A DNA stretch of 64,000 nt from Bradyrhizobium sp. Ash2021 (GCF_031202265.1 NZ_CP100604.1:6244501-6308500), one strand, 5' to 3'. Counted from the first letter of the stretch, positions 8,481 through 20,159 are shown. Notes: generated from the letters alone by a model not told the origin. Made by a program: numbers and translations.

Positions 8481-8498
8481 GGGTGACTGATCTCACCC
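8481..8498 (+). promoter_or_regulatory. Inverted repeat before small membrane protein gene
   Basis: GGGTGA and TCACCC arms separated by six bases end 7 bp before the GAGGAG ribosome site of the next gene. It could be an operator or a leader hairpin; the sequence does not decide. Confidence 0.4.
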
Positions 8499-8517
8499 GG
8501 ATTTTGAGGAGATTGTC

Positions 8518-8745
8518 ATGGACAGTTATCGTCAGGATTCCGTGTACACCAGCACTTCCGGACTGGATCCCGCCGACTTCAAGACACTTACACCCGAGGA
8601 GAAGGCGACTTGTCGCAGCTGGCGTCGAGCCGTAATGGCGTTTTATTGCGCGCTAGTGCTGTTGGGCTGGGTCGCGCTGCTGGTTTCGATTCCCGTCTCA
8701 AACCCGCAAGTCGCCCAGTTCATGCCGGCCGTGAACATTCCCTGA
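8518..8745 (+). CDS. Small single-pass membrane protein
   Basis: 75 residues: a polar N-terminus, a basic CRSWRRAVMAF boundary, one hydrophobic helix (about residues 38-60) and a short tail. A strong GAGGAG ribosome site sits six bases before the ATG, supporting expression. No known family is recognised. It is followed by about 130 bp and then the convergent end of the RNA methyltransferase gene. Function unknown. Confidence 0.7.
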   Translation: MDSYRQDSVYTSTSGLDPADFKTLTPEEKATCRSWRRAVMAFYCALVLLGWVALLVSIPVSNPQVAQFMPAVNIP

Positions 8746-8874
8746 TCCGCCTGCCAAGCATATTCGGGAAGAATGACGGTGCGCAGGCTGGACCTGCTCG
8801 GCCTCGCCGCCAGCGTGCCCAGGAAATTCACACGCGCAAATGCTGCGATAGCGAAGGTCTTTTGGAGGTGGGTT

Positions 8875-10080
8875 TCAGCGCTGCTCGAGCAAGCTCGCTT
8901 CAAGCCGTTCCAGTTCGCCCGCCAGGTCGCGTTCGACATCGGCGACGCGCATCCGGACCACGCGGTAGTCGCGCGCCTCCAGCCAGGTCTGCCGGGCGGC
9001 GCGGTCGCTCACGATCGCCTCCGACTCCTCGGGATTTTCCAGCTCGATCGCGATCCGGTGCACGAAGGAGACGAAGTCGGGGATGTGGCGGCCGACCGGT
9101 GTCTGGCGCTTGAACTGTCCGGCGAAGCGGCGGTCGCGGGTCAGCGCCTGCCACAGGATGCGCTCGGCGTCGGTCGGGTTTCGCCGCAGCAGCCGCGCCA
9201 GCCCCCGCACCGTGCTGCTGCTGTCGGCCGGGACGCCCCCTTGCCCATGCTCGGCCAATAGCGCGCGCAGCCTGGTCGCCTGTTCGCCGTCGAGCACGCC
9301 GCCCTTCGCCGGGCCCTTGCGCCCCTCCGCGATCGCCATCACCACGCCGTGCAGCGTGTGCATGTCCTGCTTGGTCGGATCCATCCGGGTGAAGATGTTG
9401 CGCAAGTTCACCAGCATGGTGTCGCGCTTCTCCCGCGGCCGCAAAAACTCGACCTTGTCGAGCTCGCGGACCAGATTGTCGAAGAAGGCCTGCATCTGGT
9501 GCTGCGAGGCCGGCTCGGAACGTTCGGGCATCGCAAACGGCAACGCGCCACCAGTCGACAGCTTGAACCACTCATAGCCGATCAGGAGCACCGCCTGCGC
9601 CAAATTGAGCGAGGCAAAGCCGGGATTGACCGGAAAGGTGATGATGCGGTTGGCGAGCGCGACCTCTTCGTTCTGGAGGCCATAGCGCTCGCGCCCGAAT
9701 AGGATGCCGACCCCGCCGCCGTCGGTGGCATGCGCCACGATCTCGCGGGCCGCGGCTTCCGGCGCCACCACCGGCTTGGCCTGGTCGTGGGCGCGGGCGG
9801 TGGTGGCGAACAGCAGCGAGAGATCGGCAACCGCCTGCTCGACGGTTTCGAACAGCTCGGCGCGGTCGAGGATGTGGTCGGCGCCGGCCGCCGCGCGCTG
9901 GGCTGCGACGTTCGGCCAGCCGTCGCGGGGCTTGACGATTCTTAAACGGGTCAGGGCGAAATTGCCCATCGCGCGCGCGGCCATGCCGATGTTCTCGCCG
10001 AGTTGCGGCTCAACCAGAATGACAACGGGACCTCTGAGGTCGTGGCCTGCTTTTGTCTTGTCGGTACCCGAGCCGGACAT
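8875..10080 (-). CDS. TrmJ-like RNA 2'-O-methyltransferase fused to a DUF559 domain
   Basis: 401 residues. Residues about 15-250 form a SPOUT methyltransferase with the three family motifs (LVEPQLGENIGMAARAMGNF, ILFGRERYGLQNEEV, NPGFASLNLAQAVLLIGYEW); TrmJ methylates tRNA position 32 using SAM. Residues about 292-395 form a DUF559/Vsr-like nuclease-fold domain (LLRRNPTDAERILWQAL, GRHIPDFVSF, TWLEARDYRVVRMRVADV). In that domain the usual ELDG..H segment reads ELENPEES, so nuclease activity is doubtful. Both parts share one frame with no stop. The promoter region carries three 21-bp repeats with GANTC sites. Confidence 0.88.
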   Translation of the reverse strand: MSGSGTDKTKAGHDLRGPVVILVEPQLGENIGMAARAMGNFALTRLRIVKPRDGWPNVAAQRAAAGADHILDRAELFETVEQAVADLSLLFATTARAHDQAKPVVAPEAAAREIVAHATDGGGVGILFGRERYGLQNEEVALANRIITFPVNPGFASLNLAQAVLLIGYEWFKLSTGGALPFAMPERSEPASQHQMQAFFDNLVRELDKVEFLRPREKRDTMLVNLRNIFTRMDPTKQDMHTLHGVVMAIAEGRKGPAKGGVLDGEQATRLRALLAEHGQGGVPADSSSTVRGLARLLRRNPTDAERILWQALTRDRRFAGQFKRQTPVGRHIPDFVSFVHRIAIELENPEESEAIVSDRAARQTWLEARDYRVVRMRVADVERDLAGELERLEASLLEQR

Positions 10081-10094
10081 CTCACTTCACTTTC

Positions 10095-10157
10095 TGATTC
10101 AACCTCTGAAGATCTTGAATCAAGCTCCGAAGAGATTGATTCAACACCTCATCCCGG
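10095..10157. repeat. Three 21-bp tandem units with phased GANTC sites
   Basis: Units start TGATTCAA, TGAATCAA and TGATTCAA at 10095, 10116 and 10137; units 1 and 2 match at 16 of 21 positions. GANTC sites fall at 10096, 10117 and 10138. The block lies 15 bp upstream of the methyltransferase start. Confidence 0.65.
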
Positions 10158-10359
10158 TCCGCCCTCGATTGCCTGTCCGGCAGAATTTCTCAAGTAAAAT
10201 AACAGGGTTAGTGCCGTTGCTTGAGGTTTTGTAAAAACCTTAACTGCGCCATCCACAGGGCTCGCTTGTGCGCATTCCGGTTTCGGATAGGGTATCAATC
10301 ACAAATAAAACGAACCTGAAAGCCGCTGCGACGGCGAAGGGCACATGGGGGAGGCGTCG

Positions 10360-12087
10360 ATGCGCGGCAGATGGTCGTTGGCCATTCTTGGCGTTGTTCT
10401 GATCGTGGCGGGCGGGTTGCTCGCCCACTTCACCCAAACCGCCGGCGGTATCCGAATCGAAGATATCCGCTTCAAGGGCGCCAAGGGCAACAGCATGAGC
10501 GCGCTGCTCTACATCCCGCCGAATGCGACCGCGCAGACCCCGGCCCCCGGCGTCCTCGCGGTGCACGGCTACATCAATTCGCGCGAGACCCAGGACGGCT
10601 TTGCGATCGAATTCGCCCGCCGCGGTTACGTGGTCCTCGCCCTGGACCAGACCGGCCATGGCTACAGCGATCCGCCCGCCTTCGCCAACGGCTTTGGCGG
10701 CCCCGATGGGCTCGCGCATCTGCGCAGCCTCGCCATCGTCGACAAGAACAATATCGGGCTCGAGGGCCACTCGATGGGCGGCTGGACCGTGCTCGCCGCA
10801 GCCACCGCCATGCCCAACGACTACAAGTCGATGGTGCTGGAGGGATCGTCGACCGGCAAGCCGTTCGCCGCCGACGGCACCCCGAGCTGGCCGAAAAACG
10901 TCGCGCTGGTGTTCGCGCAATACGAGGAATTCTCCACGCTGATGTGGGGCGTCGATCGCGCCCGCGACGTGACCCAAAGCCCAAAGCTGTGGGCGATGTT
11001 CGGCACGCAAGGCGCCGTCGAACCCGGCAAGGTCTATGGCGACATCGCCCAAGGGACTGCCCGGGTGCTCTACACGCCGGCGATCACCCATCCGGATGAG
11101 CACATCTCCCATGAAGCGATCGGCTACAGCCTCGACTGGTTTGCCAGGACCTTGCAGGGCGGCACGCCGCGGCCGGCCGACGACCAGATCTGGTTCCGCA
11201 AGGAAGTCGGCACCCTGATCGCCCTGCTCGGCTTCGTGGCGCTCCTGATCGGCGCCTTCGACGCCCTGCTGGAGGCGGCGATGTTTTCGCGCCTGAGGCT
11301 GCCCGAAGTCGCCGACGGCACCATGCCGGAGCACGTCGCGGCCAAGGGCAAACGCTGGACCGTGGCGCTCCTGCTGTCAGCCTTCATTCCAGCGCTGACC
11401 TATTATCCGGCGTTCGCGCTGGCCGGGACTTTTGTAAAGCCGTCGGCGTTGCTGCCGCAGGGCATCACCAACCAGATCATGGTCTGGGCCATCATCAACG
11501 CGCTGATCACGCTGGCGCTGATGTCGTTCGCGCCGAAACGGATGGGCCGGGCCGGGATCGTCGCCCCATCGGTCGCGATCGCGATCGCCACCGTCGTAAT
11601 CGGTTATGCCGCGCTGTGGCTGGCCGATCTCGCCTTCAAGATCGATTTCCGGTTCTGGATCGTCGCCCTCAAGCTGATGAACGCCAAGCAATTCCTGATT
11701 TTCCTGATCTATCTGGTGCCCCTCACCGCGTTCTTCGTGGTCGCGCTCCATGTGCTGCACCGGAATTTCTCGACCATGGGCGCCGGGCGCGGCGCGCTCT
11801 ATTTGACCAATATCCTGGCGCTCACGCTCGGCTTCATCGCGCTCCTGGTGCTGCAATACGGCACGCTCTGGATATCGGGAAAGCTGTTCAATCCGCTGCC
11901 CGATCCCGGCTTCGTGCCCCTGTCCACCATTGTCGCCATCCAGTTCGTGCCGCTGCTGGCGATTTGCGCTGTGATCGCGACCTTCACCTGGCGCCGCACC
12001 GGCTCCAGTCTGCCGGGCGCCCTGATCTGCGGCCTGTTCGTCACCTGGTATGTGGTGGCGGGGACGGCTACCCAGGCCGCGTTCTAG
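10360..12087 (+). CDS. Membrane-anchored alpha/beta hydrolase with C-terminal multi-pass region
   Basis: 575 residues. An N-terminal hydrophobic anchor is followed by an alpha/beta hydrolase domain with GYINSRETQDGFAIEFARRG, GHGYSD, the nucleophile elbow GHSMGG and a late DEHISHE that may supply the acid and His. The C-terminal half (about residues 285-575) has seven or more hydrophobic helices. The ATG at 10360 is preferred to one 15 bp upstream because GGGGGAGG lies five bases before it. No operon partner. The substrate is unknown; the soluble part probably faces the periplasm. The hydrolase-membrane fusion has no function I can name. Confidence 0.8.
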   Translation: MRGRWSLAILGVVLIVAGGLLAHFTQTAGGIRIEDIRFKGAKGNSMSALLYIPPNATAQTPAPGVLAVHGYINSRETQDGFAIEFARRGYVVLALDQTGHGYSDPPAFANGFGGPDGLAHLRSLAIVDKNNIGLEGHSMGGWTVLAAATAMPNDYKSMVLEGSSTGKPFAADGTPSWPKNVALVFAQYEEFSTLMWGVDRARDVTQSPKLWAMFGTQGAVEPGKVYGDIAQGTARVLYTPAITHPDEHISHEAIGYSLDWFARTLQGGTPRPADDQIWFRKEVGTLIALLGFVALLIGAFDALLEAAMFSRLRLPEVADGTMPEHVAAKGKRWTVALLLSAFIPALTYYPAFALAGTFVKPSALLPQGITNQIMVWAIINALITLALMSFAPKRMGRAGIVAPSVAIAIATVVIGYAALWLADLAFKIDFRFWIVALKLMNAKQFLIFLIYLVPLTAFFVVALHVLHRNFSTMGAGRGALYLTNILALTLGFIALLVLQYGTLWISGKLFNPLPDPGFVPLSTIVAIQFVPLLAICAVIATFTWRRTGSSLPGALICGLFVTWYVVAGTATQAAF

Positions 12088-12156
12088 CTTAAGCTTTCGC
12101 GCCGGATCAGCCTGCCCCGCGCGAACCCGCGGGCGTCAGCTTGCGACCAAGTCGGC

Positions 12157-12774
12157 ATGACCGCCTATTTGCGCAGCAAGCTGGTGCCCGACCCCCCCAC
12201 GATGGCGTCCGTCCATGGACGCGCCGAGGTCGGCCGGATTGCGCCGACCGATCCAGCCAGGGCGCTCGCGCTGGCCCACACCATTCCCGACGCCTGGTAT
12301 CGCGCCCAAGCGTTGTCCTGTGTCGCCGAGCACGCGCGCGAATCGAGTGTCGGCAGCATCGCGGGTCAGGCCATCGCCGCCGCCTATGACTGCTCCGACG
12401 CCTATAACACCGTGGCGGTGATGTCCTGGCCGCTGCGGGCCGCCTGGCGCCGTGGCCGGCAAGCCTATGCGCGCGCCGAACTCGACCGGGTGTTGCGGCT
12501 TGCTCCCGAAGTCGAGCCGCTCGCCTCGCGCATATTCGCCCTGAACTGTCTGTGGAGCGGCTGCAATGCCGCCGACGACGCCTTCGCCGAACCGATCTGG
12601 CAGGCGATTCTCGGGCTGTGCAATCCAGATCATCACTGGCGCGCGGCAAGGCTTTATCGGCACATCGCCGAAGTCAGAGAGCAGCGGCAGGCGGGATCGG
12701 CGGCGTCCGTGATAGCTGCCATGCCGGAGGGCAAGGCGAAAGCGGCGCTGGCGCGCCGGTTCAAGCTCGCCTGA
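12157..12774 (+). CDS. Hypothetical helical-repeat protein
   Basis: 205 residues rich in Ala and Arg, with repeated helix-pair patterns (ARALALAHTIPDAWYRAQAL, WRAARLYRHIAEVREQRQAG) that look like HEAT/TPR-type solenoid units. No catalytic motif or signal peptide. The start is uncertain; another ATG lies at 12202. The gene follows the hydrolase gene in the same direction with a 69-bp gap and precedes icd by 117 bp. Function unknown. Confidence 0.6.
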   Translation: MTAYLRSKLVPDPPTMASVHGRAEVGRIAPTDPARALALAHTIPDAWYRAQALSCVAEHARESSVGSIAGQAIAAAYDCSDAYNTVAVMSWPLRAAWRRGRQAYARAELDRVLRLAPEVEPLASRIFALNCLWSGCNAADDAFAEPIWQAILGLCNPDHHWRAARLYRHIAEVREQRQAGSAASVIAAMPEGKAKAALARRFKLA

Positions 12775-12891
12775 GATCGGGCCGCAGCTACCCGCCCAAT
12801 CGCCTTCCAGCCCGCGTTTTCGGGTGCTATAGCGTCGGCATTACCCACCCCCCCTTCCGAAACGCCCTGTTCCAAAAAGGCCCCCTCCGTC

Positions 12892-14109
12892 ATGGCAAAA
12901 ATCAAGGTGACCAACCCCGTCGTCGAACTCGATGGCGACGAGATGACCCGGATCATCTGGCAATACATCAAGGACAAGCTGATCAACCCGTTCCTCGATA
13001 TCAACCTGATGTATTTCGACCTTGGGATGGAATACCGCGACAAGACCAATGACCAGGTCACGGTCGACGCCGCCAACGCCATCAAGAAAGTCGGCGTCGG
13101 CGTCAAATGCGCCACCATCACCCCGGACGAGGCCCGGGTGAAGGAATTCGGCCTCAAGGAAATGTGGAAATCGCCGAACGGCACCATCCGCAACATCCTC
13201 GGCGGCGTCGTGTTCCGCGAACCCATCATCTGCAAGAACGTACCGCGGCTGGTCCCCGGCTGGACCAAGCCGATCATCATCGGCCGTCACGCCTTCGGCG
13301 ACCAGTACCGCGCCACCGATTTCAAATTCCCGAGCAAGGGAACGCTAACGATGAAATTCGTCGGCGAGGACGGCAAGGTGATCGAACGGGAAGTCTATAA
13401 GGCTCCCAGCGCCGGCATTGCGCTGGCGATGTACAATCTCGACGACTCGATCGCCGATTTCGCCCGTGCTTCCTTCAACCAGGGCCTCTCCAAGGGTTAT
13501 TCGGTCTATCTCTCTACCAAGAACACCATCCTGAAAACCTATGACGGGCGGTTCAAGGACATCTTCCAGGACATCTTCGACAAGGAATTCAAGGCCAAGT
13601 TCGACGCCAAGAAGATCACCTACGAGCACCGCCTGATCGACGACATGGTGGCGGCGGCGATGAAGTGGTCGGGCGGCTATGTCTGGGCCTGCAAGAACTA
13701 CGACGGCGACGTGCAGTCCGACACCGTGGCGCAAGGTTACGGCTCGCTCGGCCTGATGACCTCGGTCTTGATGACGCCGGACGGCGACACCGTGGAAGCC
13801 GAGGCCGCGCATGGCACGGTGACCCGGCATTACCGCGAGCACCAGAAGGGCAAGGAGACCTCGACCAACTCGATCGCCTCGATCTTCGCCTGGACCCGCG
13901 GCCTGTCGCATCGCGCCAAGCTCGACAATAACGAGGCGCTGGCGAAGTTTGCCGCCACGCTGGAGCGGGTCTGCGTCGAAACCGTCGAGGCCGGCTACAT
14001 GACCAAGGACCTTGCGCTGCTGGTTGGCGCCGACCAGCGCTGGCTCTCCACCACCGGCTTCCTCGACAAGGTCGCGGAAAACCTGACCAAGGCGATGGTG
14101 CCGGCATAA
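12892..14109 (+). CDS. icd: NADP-dependent isocitrate dehydrogenase
   Basis: 405 residues of the dimeric, eukaryote-like NADP-IDH subfamily found in rhizobia. The start [20 protein letters not shown] is diagnostic. Also seen are the substrate-phosphate segment [27 protein letters not shown] and the metal-binding/hinge region [20 protein letters not shown]. It oxidises isocitrate to 2-oxoglutarate and CO2 in the TCA cycle and supplies NADPH. Stand-alone gene in the cytosol, with a palindromic repeat downstream. Confidence 0.97.
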   Translation: MAKIKVTNPVVELDGDEMTRIIWQYIKDKLINPFLDINLMYFDLGMEYRDKTNDQVTVDAANAIKKVGVGVKCATITPDEARVKEFGLKEMWKSPNGTIRNILGGVVFREPIICKNVPRLVPGWTKPIIIGRHAFGDQYRATDFKFPSKGTLTMKFVGEDGKVIEREVYKAPSAGIALAMYNLDDSIADFARASFNQGLSKGYSVYLSTKNTILKTYDGRFKDIFQDIFDKEFKAKFDAKKITYEHRLIDDMVAAAMKWSGGYVWACKNYDGDVQSDTVAQGYGSLGLMTSVLMTPDGDTVEAEAAHGTVTRHYREHQKGKETSTNSIASIFAWTRGLSHRAKLDNNEALAKFAATLERVCVETVEAGYMTKDLALLVGADQRWLSTTGFLDKVAENLTKAMVPA

Positions 14110-14139
14110 ACCGCCGGCCACTTTCCGCTGGCCTATCAA

Positions 14140-14296
14140 CGTCATTGCGAGCCACCGGGTCGCGCGAATGCGCGCCCGATGACAGGCTCCGCGAAGCAAT
14201 CCATCTCTCTACCGAAAGAAAGAATGGATTGCTTCGTCCGCGGAGTTTATCAGCGGGCCGGCCGAAGGCCGGACCCGTTGGCTCCTCGCAATGACG
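14140..14296. repeat. Palindromic intergenic repeat (CGTCATTGCGAG family)
   Basis: Starts CGTCATTGCGAG and ends CTCCTCGCAATGACG, with an inner GCGAAGCAATCCAT and ATGGATTGCTTCG pair. A shorter copy lies at 55102-55186. Its end supplies a spurious upstream ATG for the next gene. Confidence 0.85.
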
Positions 14297-14320
14297 AAAC
14301 CCTACATCCGGAAGCGCACA

Positions 14321-14827
14321 ATGTCGAATTTCAAGACTGCCACGCTGGCACTACTACTGTTGTCGGGAATGCCTCTCACCGCGCACGCCGAGACACCGCT
14401 TCCCGACGCCATCGCGGCGCCGGGAGAGGCGGTCGTCCTCGCCGTTCACGCCGAGGGCGCGCAGGTCTACGAATGCAAGGCAGGCGCCGAAGGCAAACTG
14501 GCCTGGGCGTTCCGCGAGCCGGTTGCGACCCTGATGGCCAACGGCAAGACCGTCGGCCGCCACTATGGCGGACCGAGCTGGGAACATGTCGACGGCAGCG
14601 CCGTCGTCGGCAAAGCCATCGGCAACGCGCCCGGCGCAACGCCAAGCGACATTCCCTGGCTGAAGCTCGAGGTGACTTCCAGGCGCGGCAGCGGCATCCT
14701 CTCGGGCGCAACGACCGTGCAGCGGATCAACACGCAGGGCGGAAAGCTCGACGGCGCGTGCGACAAGACCGGCGCCACCCGCAGCGCGCCCTACTCGGCG
14801 GATTACGTGTTTTTGCGCAAGGGGTAA
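14321..14827 (+). CDS. DUF3455 secreted protein
   Basis: 168 residues with a Sec signal peptide (ATLALLLLSGMPLTAHA) and a DUF3455 domain: QVYECKAGAEGKLAWAFREP, GRHYGGPSWEHVDGS, IPWLKLEV, then a terminal GACDKTGATRSAPYSADYVF. The family has no known biochemical role; two conserved Cys may form a disulfide in the periplasm. The start at 14321 is chosen because the earlier ATG at 14291 lies inside an intergenic repeat, and a GGAAG site precedes 14321. Confidence 0.82.
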   Translation: MSNFKTATLALLLLSGMPLTAHAETPLPDAIAAPGEAVVLAVHAEGAQVYECKAGAEGKLAWAFREPVATLMANGKTVGRHYGGPSWEHVDGSAVVGKAIGNAPGATPSDIPWLKLEVTSRRGSGILSGATTVQRINTQGGKLDGACDKTGATRSAPYSADYVFLRKG

Positions 14828-14986
14828 GAGCGGAAAGCTCACCCGATCCGTCAACCCTGCGTAACGGCTTCGCCGTTATCACTGAAGGTGCGCGCGGCTG
14901 TGCAATTGCGCCACTGGCTTGCGCGTCTCGAAGGATGGACGGCACGCTCCTGATCGCGGTTCTGATTCATCCAGAACCGATCGGGC

Positions 14987-15448
14987 TTAAGCCGACTGAC
15001 GCCGATTGTGTTCGGCTTCGCTCAGCACATAATGCCCATGGGTCCGTGAGGTCAGCTTTCCCGCCTGCAGCATGCGGTGAAGACGGACCACCAGCGTCGC
15101 CCGCTTGATCTCGATCTCGGCCTCCTGAAGGCCGTCGACGATTTCCTGCACCGACAATCCCCGCGGGCTGTGGGCGAGGATTTCAAGAATGAAATCTTCG
15201 ATTTCATCGCCGCCGGATTTGGCGAGACGAACATTGGGCCGCCGATCCAGCGATAGCAGCTCGGATTTCGGCGCCAGATCGGCCCCCGGCGAAACCGCGT
15301 CCCGCAAGCGCCCGACGATTTCTTCGTAGACGGCCTTGGCTCGCTCAGCGTCCGTCACTACCAAGTTACCTAAATGGTAGGCCAGCACATCCGCCTTCAC
15401 GAGCAAATCCTGCTCGACCTGCCGCACAACGTCCGAGGAAAGCGCCAT
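14987..15448 (-). CDS. Hypothetical protein with winged-helix-like C-terminus
   Basis: 153 residues. The N-terminal half is helical (VRQVEQDLLVKADVLAYHL). The C-terminal third (ILEILAHSPRGLSVQEIVDG...KRATLVVRLHRMLQAGKL...GHYVLSEAE) has the helix-turn-helix-wing pattern of DNA-binding domains in which a small locus is regulated. The gene faces an AT-rich upstream region holding GANTC and TTAA sequences. No family name is recognised. A regulatory role is inferred from the fold pattern only. Confidence 0.7.
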   Translation of the reverse strand: MALSSDVVRQVEQDLLVKADVLAYHLGNLVVTDAERAKAVYEEIVGRLRDAVSPGADLAPKSELLSLDRRPNVRLAKSGGDEIEDFILEILAHSPRGLSVQEIVDGLQEAEIEIKRATLVVRLHRMLQAGKLTSRTHGHYVLSEAEHNRRQSA

Positions 15449-15625
15449 TTGTCGGTTCCAGGGTCCCTTTTACTCTTTATTAAGGTAACAGAACATTACC
15501 GGTCCGCCAGAGCCTTACCGATCGAATCGGTGGTTACCCCCAAAAATGGTTAATGGCCGACTAATGTTTGACTCCTTAAACCGTTTGTGTAATTTTTAAT
15601 TACAATTCTAATGAAGGGGGTTTCG

Positions 15626-15895
15626 ATGTTCCCGTATCTTTCGACGCGGCTCAGCACACTGCTGGGCGGAGGTGTTTCTTCTCGTCGAGCCCGCACGCCT
15701 CGGGCTAAAGCGCGATGGCCCCGCATGTATTGGCCAAGGATCCGGATGCAGACGGTGCATCAGACCTGCCAGGGCATTCGGGTCACCGATGTCGCATTGA
15801 GCTTTTCGGGCGGGGAACCGCCGCAGGCCGGCACTGCGACCCCCCAGCCGAAATTCGAAGGCACGCTGTACTTCGTCTGGAAACGTAAGAATTAA
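15626..15895 (+). CDS. Small hypothetical protein
   Basis: 89 residues, with a basic, Arg-rich first half (SSRRARTPRAKARWPRMYW) and a C-terminus FEGTLYFVWKRKN. Not recognised. A good AAGGGGG ribosome site lies before the ATG at 15626, favoured over the ATG at 15611. The upstream 120 bp are AT-rich and promoter-like. It might be a real small protein or an incidental frame. Confidence 0.45.
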   Translation: MFPYLSTRLSTLLGGGVSSRRARTPRAKARWPRMYWPRIRMQTVHQTCQGIRVTDVALSFSGGEPPQAGTATPQPKFEGTLYFVWKRKN

Positions 15896-15920
15896 TTGCG
15901 ACGCTGTCGTTCGCGCCCGG

Positions 15921-16373
15921 CTATTTGTCCACGGTCTGGTCGTCGTGCTCGGCCTGCGCGATTTCGGCCACGGCGAGATCGCCCTTCATCGCCTCATTGC
16001 TATCCGCAAGCCTCGCCTTCGCGGTCTTGTGGACATGGGCAGCGAGCGTGGGCATGCGTTCGATCAGCGCGTGGAAATCCTGCGCGTCGAGTGCCAAAAG
16101 CCTGGTCTTGCGAGTCGCCGTCACCGTGCCGCTGCGATTGGTACGGTGCAGCAGCGCGATTTCGCCGAAGAAGGTCCCGTCTGAAAGCCGCACGCGCTGG
16201 CTCGGCAACTCGATCTCGACCTCGCCCGCGGTGATGAAATACATCGAGGAAGCGGTATCGCCGCGCCGCACCAGGACTTCGCCGGACTCAATGGTCCTGG
16301 CCCGCAGCAAGCGCATGATGTCGGCAATTTCAGCGGCGCTGAGATGCGAGAACAGCGGCACCCGCGCCAGCAT
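15921..16373 (-). CDS. Cyclic nucleotide-binding domain, detached C-terminal half of a K+ channel
   Basis: 150 residues with a complete CNBD: VPLFSHLSAAEIADIMRLLRA (the region after the channel linker), VRRGDTASSMYFITAGEVEI, and the phosphate-binding cassette FFGEIALLHRTNRSGTV. It lies in the same frame as the pore gene, which ends three bases earlier at a TAG. In MloK1 of Mesorhizobium both parts are one polypeptide, and the TAG falls where MloK1 has Trp. It may be translated by re-initiation at this ATG or only by readthrough. Confidence 0.75.
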   Translation of the reverse strand: MLARVPLFSHLSAAEIADIMRLLRARTIESGEVLVRRGDTASSMYFITAGEVEIELPSQRVRLSDGTFFGEIALLHRTNRSGTVTATRKTRLLALDAQDFHALIERMPTLAAHVHKTAKARLADSNEAMKGDLAVAEIAQAEHDDQTVDK

Positions 16374-16376
16374 GCC

Positions 16377-17168
16377 CTAGGTAACGACGAAGTCGCGCCG
16401 CCGGACCTCGTCGGCAAAGGCGGTGGAAATGATGGCCACCGGCAGCGCGATCATGGTCAAGCCTCCAATGATGGCGAACACCGATACCAGTTTGCCAAGC
16501 GGCGTGATCGGCACCACGTCGCCGTAGCCGACGGTGCCCAGCGTCACGATCGCCCACCACATCGCCTGCGGAATGGTACCGAATTTGTCGGGCTGCGCGT
16601 CGTGCTCGATGGCGTAGAGCAGCGAGGCGAACAGCAGGACCGCTCCCGTCAGGATCACAAGGCAGCCGACCAGCGTCCGCCGCTCGGCGTGAAGCGCTGA
16701 TAGCAGCGAGCGCATCGCCGGCGAATAACGCACCAGTTTGAAAAACGGCAGCACGCCGAGCAGCACCAGCGTCGAGCGGCTGCCGGCGATCAGTGCGATC
16801 GAAGCCGGCAGAAACGCCAGCAGATCGATGACGCCGAGGCTTGAGAGCGCGTATTCGATCCGGTCCTGCGTCGGCGACAAATTTCGCGGCGAGTGGCCGA
16901 CCACGCTCCAGAGCCGGGCGGCGTATTCCAGCGCAAACACCGCAACCGCACCGATCTTGACTACGGTGAACAGGGGGCCGAAACGCGCATCGAATTCCGG
17001 CACCGACGCCAAAATCATCGCCAGCACGTCGATGATGATGACGGCGACGATCAGCCGGACGAAGCGCGAGCCGACCGAGTACGGCAGATGATCGTGTTCG
17101 AGCAGCTCGTAGAGCCGGTCCCGCAGATTGGGATCGTTCAACCGCTTTCTGAGCGGGACGATCGCCAC
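16377..17168 (-). CDS. Potassium channel pore half (cyclic-nucleotide-gated type), ends at in-frame TAG
   Basis: 263 residues with six membrane segments of a Kv/CNG-type channel: an Arg-poor S4-like stretch (LPFFKLVRYSPAMRSL), a pore helix (QAMWWAIVTL) and the selectivity filter TLGTVGYGD at about 209-217. GTG start, five bases after the alaS stop. The C-linker DEVRRRDFVVT is followed by TAG, GGC and then the ATG of the nucleotide-binding half in the same frame. Without the stop it would be a 414-residue MloK1-like channel. It could work as an ungated K+ channel or be non-functional. Confidence 0.78.
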   Translation of the reverse strand: MAIVPLRKRLNDPNLRDRLYELLEHDHLPYSVGSRFVRLIVAVIIIDVLAMILASVPEFDARFGPLFTVVKIGAVAVFALEYAARLWSVVGHSPRNLSPTQDRIEYALSSLGVIDLLAFLPASIALIAGSRSTLVLLGVLPFFKLVRYSPAMRSLLSALHAERRTLVGCLVILTGAVLLFASLLYAIEHDAQPDKFGTIPQAMWWAIVTLGTVGYGDVVPITPLGKLVSVFAIIGGLTMIALPVAIISTAFADEVRRRDFVVT

Positions 17169-17173
17169 CGGAC

Positions 17174-19855
<2,682 letters not shown>

Positions 19856-19968
19856 GTTCATCCAATCGGAAATCTGTCCGGGTTTGGCCGCAAATAGCCT
19901 GATCACTGCGCATGACCCGCCAAAGTGTGAAGCGGTTTGGCGATAAGGTCATGCGCCAACTAATGATT

Positions 19969-19990
19969 GGAGCGCGGCTGGCCGCGCTCC
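19969..19990. repeat. 22-bp perfect palindrome
   Basis: GGAGCGCGGC and GCCGCGCTCC arms with a two-base centre, in the 300-bp region between the divergent alaS and riboswitch promoters. It may be an operator, a cruciform or part of a dispersed repeat. Confidence 0.6.
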
Positions 19991-20159
19991 GCGCAACGCT
20001 TTTAGACAAGGGCTGTCGCGCTGTCCAGAAACTGTGCAGGCGGATCATAGGCTTGCCGCACCACACAAGAGCCGCTGCAAGAATCGTTGATATTGCTGCG
20101 GCTGCGTTGACAGGCTTGGCGGAGCCGTGTTTTGCTCTTATCTGTTCAAAACAGTCGCG

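Noticed and set aside
15550..15564. CtrA-like site TTAA-N7-CTAA
   Set aside because: One mismatch from TTAA-N7-TTAA in AT-rich DNA; not enough to claim a CtrA site.
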